DNA from: Acheta domesticus
Taxonomy: Eukaryota; Arthropoda; Insecta; Orthoptera; Gryllidae
Direction of reading: 5' to 3'
Assembly: GCA_031308135.1 (NCBI GenBank)
Contig: JAHLJT010000631.1
Coordinates: forward strand, 33,961,522-34,025,521
DNA length: 64,000 nt
Made by a program: the position numbers and the translations under genes. The notes beneath the pieces are model-generated. The model saw only the letters and a list, made by a program, of their open reading frames with translations. It was not told where the DNA came from and made no database searches. Below are positions 46,920 to 58,900 of this stretch, one piece after another. The stretch's first letter is position 1. Each line of letters begins with the position of its first letter.

Positions 46920-49900
46920 CAGACATCTGAAACGTAGGTCTTAGTTTCTTATCCAAGCAGTAGACACGCAGGGTGCCTCAGTCACCCCAGCATTGTTTTG
47001 AGCTCATTGTACTTTTAGTTTTATTTATAATCTTGGGAGCTTCTCAATACCTTTCGAGGGAAGCTTTGTGCTCGACCCTTCTCGTATCTCGACCCTTCTC
47101 TTTCAACTGCTTCCTGTCCTTTCCTGGAAATTTCGTCGCAGAGGCGATGGCGCTCTGCGTGGGAGCCACCGAGTCATCTCGCACAACCATTGTTATCGCT
47201 TCCTGCCACGCTGTTCACTGTAGTTCACCCAAAGGAAGGGGCTCTCGTGGAGTTTCAATACTACTCCACAGAAGTCAATGATTCACAATTTCAGCTTTTA
47301 CGATTTTTTAATTACAATTAATCTCTTATCTTGTATTGAAACGAAAAATAATGGAGTAATTGAAAAACATTGTACTCGTACATAGAAAACTTTATATGCA
47401 CCATTTCGTGAATACATACGTTTGCCGATTTTAAAATAATGTTAAACGTGTGTATATAATAGTAAATAATGTATTTTGAATTATTGAGTTGAATAGGCTA
47501 ATGTGCTGTGACCTCTGTTGTTTGGCCGCTATTTCACAATAAATTAGTACCCATCTCACTTTTGTTTAGCATATGCGTTTTTCTTATATACTCGTGAAAT
47601 TATGACCAAATACTCATTGAATTTCATAAATACGCCTTATATTCGGGTTTGTAAGAAACTTAAATGACATTACAATTAGTACGCAACGAATTATCTTCCC
47701 TTAAGCACTATAAATATATAAAAAATATAAAAATTCATGCAATAAAGGTTTAAATTTATTTTCGGAGTCTTTCTTCGTCTTAATTCTTTCAAAAAATGTA
47801 TTGTTTGTCTCTGTAAAATTATTTCCAGTCAATCGATAAATTGTTACTTTTCAACAAATTAATCGTTTAATTGAAATTTTATTTTCTTTCGATTACAATG
47901 AATTGAAAGAGTTGTGATCAGTACATGCGGATACTTTATATCCTGTACATGAATTGAGGGCGAAGCTACCGCGCAGTCCGGCGCTTGGCCGAGCGGCCGT
48001 TGGTCGGCGACTCCCGAGTCTCGGCGGGAGCCGCAAGGCGGCCGGTCGAAATGTCCGTTAAACAGCTATTTCTTCCTCCCCAAGCTAGGTCCCCCTCCCT
48101 TCGCCGAGCGTCGGCGCGGAGCCCGAGAGTCTCGAGCGGTTGTTTTCGCCTGATTGCAGAGCTCTACTTCTTATATACATCATGTTTGGGGTGTTATTTC
48201 AATATTTATGAATACGATTTTGAAAGGAAAAGATAAATTTGGGTTTTGAGTTTGTCCCTCTTTCTCTTCTGCTCAATTTAAACATTGTTATTACCTACCA
48301 CCCAACATTTACAACGCAACCCTCGATTGTGACAAAGAATCACGATCTATTAGTCGATCTTATTATTAAGAGCTGTCGTGAAACATTACCGCCCAGACAG
48401 TGGGTCTGTGAGACATTGCGGACAGTGGGTCTTGTAATCCCTATTTTCAAAGATAACTGCAGATGCCAACTGATCATAAAAACAAGGAGACGCTTCTTGA
48501 GTGGAGGACTACGGCGAATGAGAAAATAGTTTTTAAAAGCAAAATTGCCACTCTAGCAAGCAAAATATGCGTAGACTAGACTTTGGTGGAAACATTTGGA
48601 AGTAACAGCGGGAGAAAGCTGATCATAGAAAAAACGCTGGGTCTAGAGATAATAACACTAGGGAACAAAAACATTAATTTCATACCTCCAGGATGAAAGA
48701 AGATGATTTCAAAGGAAAATCCCTGATTTCTCTCACACTGATTTCGATCACGCTGATTTAGAAAATCATCATAAAACCTTTCAAAGGTTCAAAAGATGAA
48801 AACATATTTAGCATTTGAAATAAACAAAATCCTATAATAATTTCCGCATTGTTACTCCGGTTATATTACTATATTTTATTAACCTGTTTCACATGAGGTA
48901 AGAACAAGTTAAAAATGGAATACGGATATTTGTGCAATAATATGCAGACATTAAAATGTTTGTCAGTATTCTCCACATTGGTGGGATGATTGGAGTTTTC
49001 CATAAACGATTCGTTGTACAGATGACACAACACTGGAGAGCAGCCCATGGTTTGTCCTGATCACAAACACGACAGCCAAAGTATAAAGAACACACGAGTT
49101 TTGTAAATTCATATATTTTTTCTTCGAAGTTTGGGTGTAAATTTTCCACACACGTAACAGAAGTTTTCAGATCGATTCGTACACTTTCAATGTGAAATTA
49201 CGATTTGAATTTTATCGAAACGATTAAATTCTACAGGTCATATGGAAAATTTCACTTTATAATTAGTGGTGCTAAAAAATGGCACAGACTTTCACGTATT
49301 CGTTTTCTATTTCCTTGGATCTGGGCTAGCTATTTGGAATTGCCACATACTCTTGCAGCTGTAGTCTATCACCTCCCAAAGTACATTTTTGCACATTTTC
49401 TTAATTTAGTACTATCCCTACCAAAAGTTAAAAGAAACAATTTGGAGCTGCTGTTAAAAAATATGGTTTTTGTTGTTTTGTTTTTAAAATTGCACAAATT
49501 GCACGAAATATAGAGCGAAAACTACTAAAATTTTCAAAAAAATATACCTGACCTTAAAGAATGAACCAATTTGGAGAACAAATTTCATTTGAAGGAAAAA
49601 TCTCTATCTGCAATTTTGTAGTTGGAAGAAGACGCCGAACAAAATTCAAACTTTTGCAATTTTCGAAAATTCAGAGGAAACCGTGAAAATCGGACGTATG
49701 CCACCTTAATAAGCGTATTTTATTCTATTCTTACAAGAAATTTAAAGAAAAAGTTTGGAGCCTTTTTGGTAAAATTTTGAAAATGTTCGGGGAGCTTCAT
49801 GTAAAGTACCCTAAAAAATTAATGCATGTTTCTCAAAATCTCAGAGCTTTGACTCGCGCCAGATTGACAGGGGTTTCTTCAATTTGGAAAAAAAAACACC

Positions 49901-51663
49901 ACTGGGGCTCGGGTTCGATTCCCGGCCAATCCACGCATACTTCGTTGTGGAAAAGCAAACTTTCAGAAGGTTTTCGCGGGTTCCTCCTGTTTTCTCGTCT
50001 CTCGTTTCATTTATCCACTATTCACTTCATCGTTATTATCACAATCATATATTTAAAAGCTAATCATTCGTGGGCCTTAGCAACGTGTTGAGCGTTCCCA
50101 ACCCTCAATATACTAATTAGTAATGGCACTCACGGGGCGAGCAGGAGGTCGATGTAGCGCGGCCCGGCGCCCAGGCCGAAGGAGGGCGCGGGGCTGCGCG
50201 GCGACGGCAGCGCTCCCGACGGCGGCCGCAGGTGGCTGCCCCAAGTGAAGCGCTCGTACTCCACGCGAAGACGGCGCAGGTACTGCAGCAGGTCGCCGCA
50301 CGGCACGTACTCCATGATCATGCAGAAGGGCTCGCGCAGCGTGCAGCAGCCCAGCATATTCACCACGTTGGGGTGGCGCCCCACCTTCTTGAGCATGGCG
50401 ATCTCCGACAGGAACTCCTCCACCTCGTCGGCCGACGCGCGCGCTGTGGAAAAACACGCACGCCGACCTCAGGTCCAAGCGCAAGCGCATGCCCACGCCT
50501 CGGACCAGAACTAAGCGCAGGCTCAAGTCTGAGCTGAGGCCCAAACGCTCGCCTGAGTACAGGCGCTGGGACGTCCTATGGACAATCCAACGGCAGGCCC
50601 AAGAGCAGGCCCAAGAGCAGGCCCAAGGGCGGGCCCAAGGGCGGGCCCAAGGGCGGGCCCAAGGGCGGGCCCAAGGGCGGGCCCAAGGGCGGGCCCAAGG
50701 GCGGGCCCAAGGGCGGGCCCAAGCGCAGACAAGTTGATACCCAAGCTCATGCTGAGACCTAGTGCAGTCTCAAGCGTAGGCCCAAGTTCAGACCCCAACA
50801 AGAGCTCATGATCAAACGGAGACCCAAGCTCGGGACCAATTGCCGGCCTGAGCGCAGGCTCAAGCGCGGTCCCAAACCCAGGCCTAGCCTCAAACCCAAT
50901 CCCATCGCTGACTCACCCCCAAGCCCAGTCCCAGGCTCGGTCCTAAACCCAGGCCTATGTCCACGCCCAGGCCCAAGCGCGTGAGGGAGACGTTGGATTT
51001 TGGGGTCCAGAACTCGGCTGAAGTCCAGTGACAATTAATGTGTTCGATTAATGATTTCGTTTATGACTTCCGGAAAGAGTGATTTTTAAGTAATTTTTTA
51101 TCAAGCCTTTTTTACATAAGCCATTTTCGAGCAATCCCTCGTAGTAATCAAGAGAAATATCTACTAGATTTCTGCTTTTTACTATCATACAGTTCCAAAT
51201 CGTTCGAGGTGACCGTTTAATAAAGTTTATCTACAAAATGTGACCGGCCGTTGGCCTATCTAAGCGCCACTTAATAGAGAGAATGTTTACACTCTCGTTT
51301 GGGAAAATCGAACGGTTCCACGAAAACTGTCCGTTGGAGGCGAGCGCGTAACGGAAGTGGTCATTGGAGCAGTGACTCACGCTTGAGCTTCTTGACGGCG
51401 ACGGTCTGCAGGCCCGGGGTGCGGGCGATGGCCTCGGCCTGCGCCAGGAACACGCGGCCGAACGCGCCCTTGCCGATCTGCCGGCCCAGCGCCAGCCGCT
51501 CGTAGCTGATCTCGAAGGTATCCGCGTCGCCGCGCGCCTTCGCCTCCTGCGAATGCAAAGCAGAGGAAGCGTTCTGCGAAACGAGGTTAAAACCGATATT
51601 CTTTACCCAATGAGAGAATAATGGGGATACCTTCAATGACATGATCGAATGGTTTACCACTAG

Positions 51664-51705
<42 letters not shown>

Positions 51706-54700
51706 CATTACATCACGACTAAAGATCTTATGAGTCGGCTGAATATAAAATCTACTCCAGGCTGCAACCAGCTACCTAAGGAGCAGATTCGGTGACTATC
51801 AGTGCCTCTACAATACTTTACGCAAAATGTGGGCTGTTCCAAATAAAGCTATTTCTTGCACTTCCCAGTCTTTTGAATTACCTGGGAGTTTAGACAAGTT
51901 CTTACTCAAATTTTGCGGAACAAATCCCAGAGCTCCGATAACTATCGGGACGACCTGTGCTTTTACGCCCCACATTCTGCTGATCTCGATTTCCAAACTC
52001 TTGTATTTACGACGTTTCTCTGCCTCCTTGGTAACGACGTTTTGATCGCAGGCTACAGCAACATCGATAAGCAAACACGATTTTTTCGCCAAATCCCGGA
52101 TAACTATATCGCCGTTTGCCGCTATTGTGCGATCAGTTTGAATTTGTTGGTCGTACAATATCGTACACAATCCAACAGACGTCACCGGTTTTGGTGAGTG
52201 TTCGTACCACTTGGGGCATGTGTTTGGAACTTCGAGAGCGGTACAGATCTGCCAGTGGAGGTAGCTACACACCCTGTCATGTCTTTTAAGGTATTCGGTC
52301 TTTGCTAGGATTGGACAAGCTGAGAAAATATGATCAATGGTTTCTACTTGCTCCAGGCAAATGCGGCATTTATCATCTTGGGAAATTTTGAGAACCGTTT
52401 TATCATAATGTCGTGTTCTCAAGGCCTGATCTTGGGCAGCTATTACAAGTGCTTCCGATTCTAGCTTCATTCTTCACCTTTTAAGCCACATAAATGATTG
52501 ATCTTTATTGATCTGCACCTTGTCCATTCTTTTTAGGTATAGTCCGTGGAGTGGTTTGTCTCTCCACGATTTCTTTAACATTTTTTGTGTCTCACACTTC
52601 ATGTTTAGCAGCATCAGAAGTTCAATGTCTGTGTTATTCGACGTGTCTTGCCTAGTTTTCTTCGCAATGCTTCTTGCTACACTAACAATGCCTCTGTTTC
52701 CCATTCATCGGTCAGATTTCATGACCTGCCTCATTAGAGGGTCATCTTGATGGCTGACTACATACTTCCCCAACCCGACTATTGCGTTGTGCCAGGAGGC
52801 CTCAATTTGTCTGAGGCCTCTTCCTCCTTCCTTACGTGACACATAAAGTCTATGTACATCAGCTCGAGGGTGGGAAACATGATGCATTGTTAGCAGTTTT
52901 CTGGTTTTTCGATCCATGGTGCGAATTTCCTGCTCAGTCCAGTCCACTAGTCCAAAACTGTATTCGGCTACAGGTACCGCCAAACTACCTATTGCAGATA
53001 TTTTATTCCTGGAGTTCAGAGCAGACTGCAGGACAAGTCTCACTCTTCTGTAATACTCCTTTCTAATTCTCTCTTTCATTGTGTCGTTCGAGATGGTTTC
53101 ACATTCTTCAATGCCCAGATATTTGTAAGTTTTACCTGGCTCAAGATCTTGAATCACAGTGTGCGTATCAATTTCAATGTTCTCAGATGTTGTGAGTTTC
53201 CCTCTTTTTAAATTGATTTTTGCACATTTGTCAAGACCAAAATTCATGCAGATGTCATTGCTAAAGTCATTCACGACAGACAGCATTTGGGAGAGAATCG
53301 CTTCATTCTTAGCAAACACTTTCAGATCATCCATGTAAAACAAATGTGATACTGGCCTTTCATCGCCATGGAGCTTGTAACCAAAGTCAGCTTGCGACAA
53401 CTGTCTCGATAGTGGGTTCAAACTAATGCAAAACAGCAGAGGGGATAGTGAATCTCCTTGAAAAATCCCCCTGTTAATCTGAATATTTCTGGTTTCTACT
53501 GCTTCCTTTCCGCTGTGGATTAGTAACCTGGTACTCCACGACTTCATACTAGCGTTGCAAAATTCAATAAGTCTAGGATGAAATCGATAGATCTCCAAGG
53601 TCTTGAAAATCCAATCGTGTGGTACACTATCAAAGGCCTTTAGGTAGTCAATCCAAGCCATGCTCAAATTATGTTTGCGTTTCTTTACATCATTCAAGAT
53701 GACTTGATTCAGTAGCAAGATTTCCTTACAGCCATAAGAGCCTTTACGACATCCTTTTCGTTCAGCTGACATTAGATGATTTTTTATCTAGATGTCTGTA
53801 CATTTTGTCAGCTATGGCTGAAGTTATAACTTTGTACAGGACTGGCAGACATGTAATTGGCCTGTAGTTCTTCGCCAAAGAGCTGTCTCCCACTTTGGGT
53901 AGCAAATACGTGATGCCGCGTGTGAGCCATTCCGGGATTTCCTTTGGGTTTTCAAAAATTTTATTAACAGCCTTTGCTAGATGAGAATATATTGCTGTTA
54001 ATTTCTTAATCCAATAAATCTGGATGTTATCAATCCCGGGGGACTTCCAGTTTCCCATGTTCTTAATTGCTTGGAAGAGGTCGTCTTCCGAGAATTGGTG
54101 AACATCTTCCACTGTTTCTACAAGTTCATCGGCAGCATCAACTTCAGATTGAAGCCAAGATGCGTCTTTGTTGTACGATCTGCTCTCCTCCCAGATTCCT
54201 GCCCAAAATGCTTCGACGTCATCTTTTGAAGGAGTAACAGCTTTGCCATTCGGTTTTTGAGTCAGATTGCGATAGAATCTCTTCGCGTCTGTTTAAAACA
54301 ACCGGTTCTGTACACGGAAATCTATTCTACGTTTGTAACGTCTAATTCTTTGAGCCCATGCTTGAATTTTCTCTTTTAGCTTCTCAACTACCATTAGCCT
54401 GCTGGTGTCATTTTCAATTTGGTATCTTTGTTCAACATTGAATATTTTTCGTTGAACTTTAGAGGTGTGCGTTGATTTAGAAGATGCCTCAGCTAAGAGT
54501 GATATTTCGCGCCGGGTGTCGGCTATCCGCTTCATAATTCTGTTCATCCATGGGGGTACAGAGCTGTTTACTCTGTTTTGCTGTCGGCCGTCGGTGTTCT
54601 TGGCTGGCCCCAAAATTATCTGAGATACTAGATATCCAGTTGCATATATGATGTGATTGATTTCAGTAATATCTAGATCTCTGCCTGGGGTCTCCACCAC

Positions 54701-55879
54701 CTCATTTAAGACAGAATTCACTGTTTCTATCACTCTTTTAGCTTTGGCTATATTCGTATATTCTCCTCAACGGTTCACGAGATTCAAGCGGAAGTTGACT
54801 AACTCTTTCTATCTCGTGCCGAAGGAGATTTCGCATTATGTCCTTATCGTGTAATTCATTGCGAGATGAATTTTCACCACTGACGTGTGTTTCACCGGAA
54901 AGAGATGAACCTTCCACGGGATCATAATTTTCAAGTTCTACATGTTCGTCATGTGGATTGTTCGAGCGAAGTACATACTCCGCATTTCTCTCAATGTCAG
55001 CAAGTTGTTCTGCTGTGAATTTTCCACTACTGAGTATGTATCGTCGTTGACTGGCAAGCTTCTTTGAGTCTAGGATAGGTCTGATATCTGGGTTCCGCTC
55101 TCTCCATACCTTGAAAACTTCTATTTCTGAGCCCCCATTTTTCGCGTTTTGCATAGTAAAAGCACCACATCACCTCCTTTAATTCATCCCGGGTCCATCT
55201 CTGACGATGGCTTCGAGCTACTGCCGGCTCTGGGTCCCTGGGACTAACATTCGTGGGATGGCCAGACGTCGACAAGGTGACATTAGCTCGGTTTCTGAGC
55301 AGGTATGGGACATTGGTAGAACAAGGCACGTTAAGGTTCATTACATTGCTTATTCTATCCATTTTGCTCATTGGTTTGAATTGAAGATTCGCAGGACGCA
55401 AGTTCGAGTTCACAGACCACACTTAACCCTCGGGTTGTTTCCTGCCATCCGTTACTGCGACCCACAGTGGCCTCGGGACATCCCCCCGCAGGGCCCAGCA
55501 AGGGGTCCCTCCGATCGCCAGTCGGCATTACTAAACCCTACGGGATTTTCACTGACTGCTGAAGGCAGCCTCCTTCGCTGGCTAATGCAAGGTTCGGGCC
55601 TCCACTCTAATCAGTGGCCTGGTGTGCCAACCCAGTTTCTCTCCTGTACCCTCCATGGGCCGACAACAGGAAGTCCAAAGGTTCATGACCCTTCCCTCTC
55701 TACTTACTTCCCACTCTCCTCAAAATGGAGTACTTCTTTGTCTGACTCCTCACCTTCAACCTATTCAGCAAGGGAGGCCCTACCGGCAGCTAGGCTACCA
55801 CTGACATAGCTTTAAGGCTCATGGGGGTACTCAAGCCCCACCACCAACTGCAAGGTCGTGTACTCCCTAGGTGGAGTTG

Positions 55880-55911
<32 letters not shown>

Positions 55912-58900
55912 TTATTGTTATTATCATTATTATTTAGCACAATTTCATGAAAACTTACAAGTACTCTTGTTATCGTTCTCAATATTTGACGCACGGCAGT
56001 CGTGTTTTTGATGCCACTCCAGTGCTTTGTTTCCTATGCGGAAACCAGGGTATTTAGTTTACAGTGCGTCTCCCGCTCAGTGGTACTTTGGTGTACGCTT
56101 ATCCCTCGATGAGCGGTCAACGGTAATAATAGTTTGCATGCACGCGTCCCGAAAAAATATTTTCAAAATCGGTGAACTTGCTAACTGCCGGGTAGTGTGA
56201 CGACGGGCAACTTGCTGTCAGGAGCGATAGGCGTGGGAGGAAAGGGTTGAGCGCCCGTTGCGCGCGGAGGGTCGGCAGATTAGGGCCACGTGCGGTGCGA
56301 GGCCGTCAATTGACCGCAGCCAACCTCGCCGCGCCGCGCCGCGCACCTACCTCTATTTCCTTCTCGACGTAGATGATGTTGCGCTCCTGGTGAATGGGGA
56401 AGGCCAGCATGCCGTGGCTGCAACAGAGGAGGCAAGGCCTCTTCAGAATAGGGCTTAACACAGGTGCCGCTGGCGAAGAAGTGGTCTCGTTTAGTTTCCT
56501 TCTTAAGCTCTTATAATAATTCACATTACTGTCTCGTATACTACTTACGTGGTAGAGAGAAACCTTGTAATGTGCCCCATATACCCTGTAATGTGCTGCG
56601 GAAATGGCCATTTTTTGACAGAAAAACTCCTTGATCCGAAAAAATGGATAATTCTGGCTCCTATATGTAGTAAATAACTTCCTCTAAAATGTTGGGCAGT
56701 AAATATTAACATTTTATGGTTTCTTGATACCGAAAATTTGGTTTACCAGAAAACGTGCTTTTATGCCCGTATGCGAACTATGTAGTATGGAGACCTCTAC
56801 TCCGTGGCGCAAAAGCAACTAGTGGTGCTTCGGAATGACACAGACTTCCCCGTGTTAGCTTTCTATTTTCTTGGGTCTTTGCTAGCTATTGGCAATCGCC
56901 ACATACTCGTGACAGCTACTATCTATCGCTGCCCAAACTACATTTTTTTTCACATTTTGTTAATATTTCCGTTTCCTAAAGGTAGAACGAAAATATTAAT
57001 TTTAGAATGTTAAAGAACAGTAAACCTCGCCCTAAATGCCAGTTTTCTTTGACAAATTTGGAGCAGTTAAAAAAATGGCGTTTAGCTCATAGCTCAAAAT
57101 TCCGCATATTCAGAGACGCTCAAACGCCATTTTCTCATAAATGGCTCCACATTTTTTTTCAATCTTTTCGAACGGATAGTGCTAATTTCACTCTTTAATA
57201 TGACGTAAAGTTTATTTTAAGGTACTTTTTCGTTTTTTCAAAAAATACAGAAATGTATTTTTAATGATCTCTCACATCTTTAATATGCACATTACCAGCA
57301 ATTTGTAAACATTATTGTATTTGTGAGTGTAAGTGCTTCAAATGACTTTAAATGAAGTGTTTCTAAAACTCAAAATTTTTCTGTGGGAAAAGAGTTTCAA
57401 ATTTCGCAGTTTTAGTCGAACTTAAACGCCATTTTCTAATAAACAGCTCCACATTTTTCAAAGAAAATTACTATTTAGGACGAGGTTTTTGTGTTATTTA
57501 ATATTCTAAAATAATCTTTCTGTTCTACCATTAGGAAACCGAAAAATTAAGATGTCCAAAAAATTGTTTGGGCGGCGATGGACGGCAGCTGGCATTAGTA
57601 TGTGACAATTGCCAATAGCTAGCATGTAGCTAGCCCAGACCCAAGGAAATAGAAAACTAATACGGGAAAAACCGTGCCCTTCTGTAGCACCACTAGTTTT
57701 TGTTAATTTAGCAACGGGATGTATCCACTTTTTTGTTATCAGGGTCCGGCAATGAATTTTTTCTGACGAAAATTCGCCGTTTTTTCGCGCAGCAGTACAT
57801 GAGTTTCCATATACTACGTACATGACTCCGTATATACCTATGTATACGGGAAAGTAAAAATCATTCCCTCTTATGACTACATGTTGCTGTTCATTTCTAT
57901 CAATCAATGATCAGAGTGAAACTCTTTCATTCTTCCCCAGTGCGGGCTGCCGCAGACAAAACACGTATCAAAATTTGCAAATTTTCCAAAATTGATTCCT
58001 ATGCACTACCACGAAATCTCCCTGGGACATTCCAAATACACAGTTACATAATGAACCTGGCATTGCACCCCTTCCTGTCCACATTTCCCTCGTATCCATA
58101 AAATTCTGTTCTAAAATATTAGAGATTCCATCAGCAATTTACTCTTCTTTGAGCCACTTTTCCAAGTTCTTGCGTTTAATAGTCTTCCTTCAGAACCTCT
58201 AATTGATCAAAAGTTACTACGTGGGGTGGAGGCTCGTAAAGTCCTCAGGGAGTCGGGATGGGGTGGAGTAAACTGAAAAGGAAGCTCCAAGCTAATACGG
58301 AAAAGTCTGCGCCATTTTGTAGCAGCACTAATTTACTTACCTTTGCCTTTTTTTGTAGTTCATCGGACGATGAAAGAACATGGCCTTCGTATGTATTGCC
58401 CCCTTCCGATATTGCGATTATCGGAGCAACCACCTTAGTTTTTATTTGTCAGAAAATGTGAATCTAAAAGTTGACTTATTCATGCGATGATATATAGGCT
58501 GACATTTGTTTTGCTTAGCGGAATCAATAGGATATTTTTCAGAGATATTTGAAGTGTTAAGAGAGAGAGCCTGTGTCCTTAAAATCTCTCGCTCATTTTC
58601 CCTCTTTCATTCTTTCACCCTTCCTCCCTTTTTCTCAGTGTCCCCCTCTATTTCTTACGCTGCCGCTTCTCTACACCTTATCGCTGGCCATGGTTTCGCG
58701 TCGGCTTTGTGTTGGCGATCGCTGGGCCTTATGGCACCAGATAGCTCCACCCCTGCGCCGCGCCAGGGACACGGGCCCGCTCCGCTGCCCGCCGAGCACT
58801 CGCGTGCGGAGGGTTGCCTACGTTGACGTCACCGCACGGCGCGCCCTGGCGGCGCGGCGGCCGGAAGATGTGCGGCGCGGCGGCCGGAAGATGTGCGGCG

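Larger units (their letters stand above)
51704..55876 (-). mobile_element. R4/Dong-like non-LTR retrotransposon, inactivated
   Basis: A roughly 4.2-kb element lies in sense orientation within an RTK intron, bounded on both sides by (TAA)n tracts. In minus-strand order: a GC-richer 5' UTR (about 55876-55425); an N-terminal region with a Myb-like RQRWTRDELKEVMWCFYYAK motif; a linker; a reverse transcriptase with FQGDSLSPLLFCISLNPLS and the catalytic YMDD (53337-53326); a CCHC zinc knuckle CRICL..HIFSACPIL; and a restriction-like endonuclease (TDRTIAANGDIVI, DVAVACD, KEAEKRRKY, EISRMWG). A site-specific REL endonuclease C-terminal to the RT, with TAA-repeat targeting, is the hallmark of the R4 clade (Dong). 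The frame is broken at about six places (see the fragments). Confidence 0.85.

Noticed and set aside
46157..48236. ORFs in CpG-rich patches as additional RTK exons
   Set aside because: The exons at 50134 and 41403 join in phase without an insert, and these ORFs lack kinase-insert or domain similarity and good paired splice sites.
49912..49923. Possible tRNA gene
   Set aside because: Only the T-arm/B box is present. No acceptor stem, D-arm or anticodon arm could be folded, so it is treated as a SINE fragment.
50489..51034. Overlapping ORFs on both strands with Gly-Pro-Ala or Arg-Ala-Gln repeats
   Set aside because: They are translations of the 12-bp minisatellite and end with it. No domain, start context or splice support.
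55207..55809. 200-residue plus-strand ORF
   Set aside because: It is antisense to the 5' UTR and N-terminus of the R4/Dong-like element, with no known motif.
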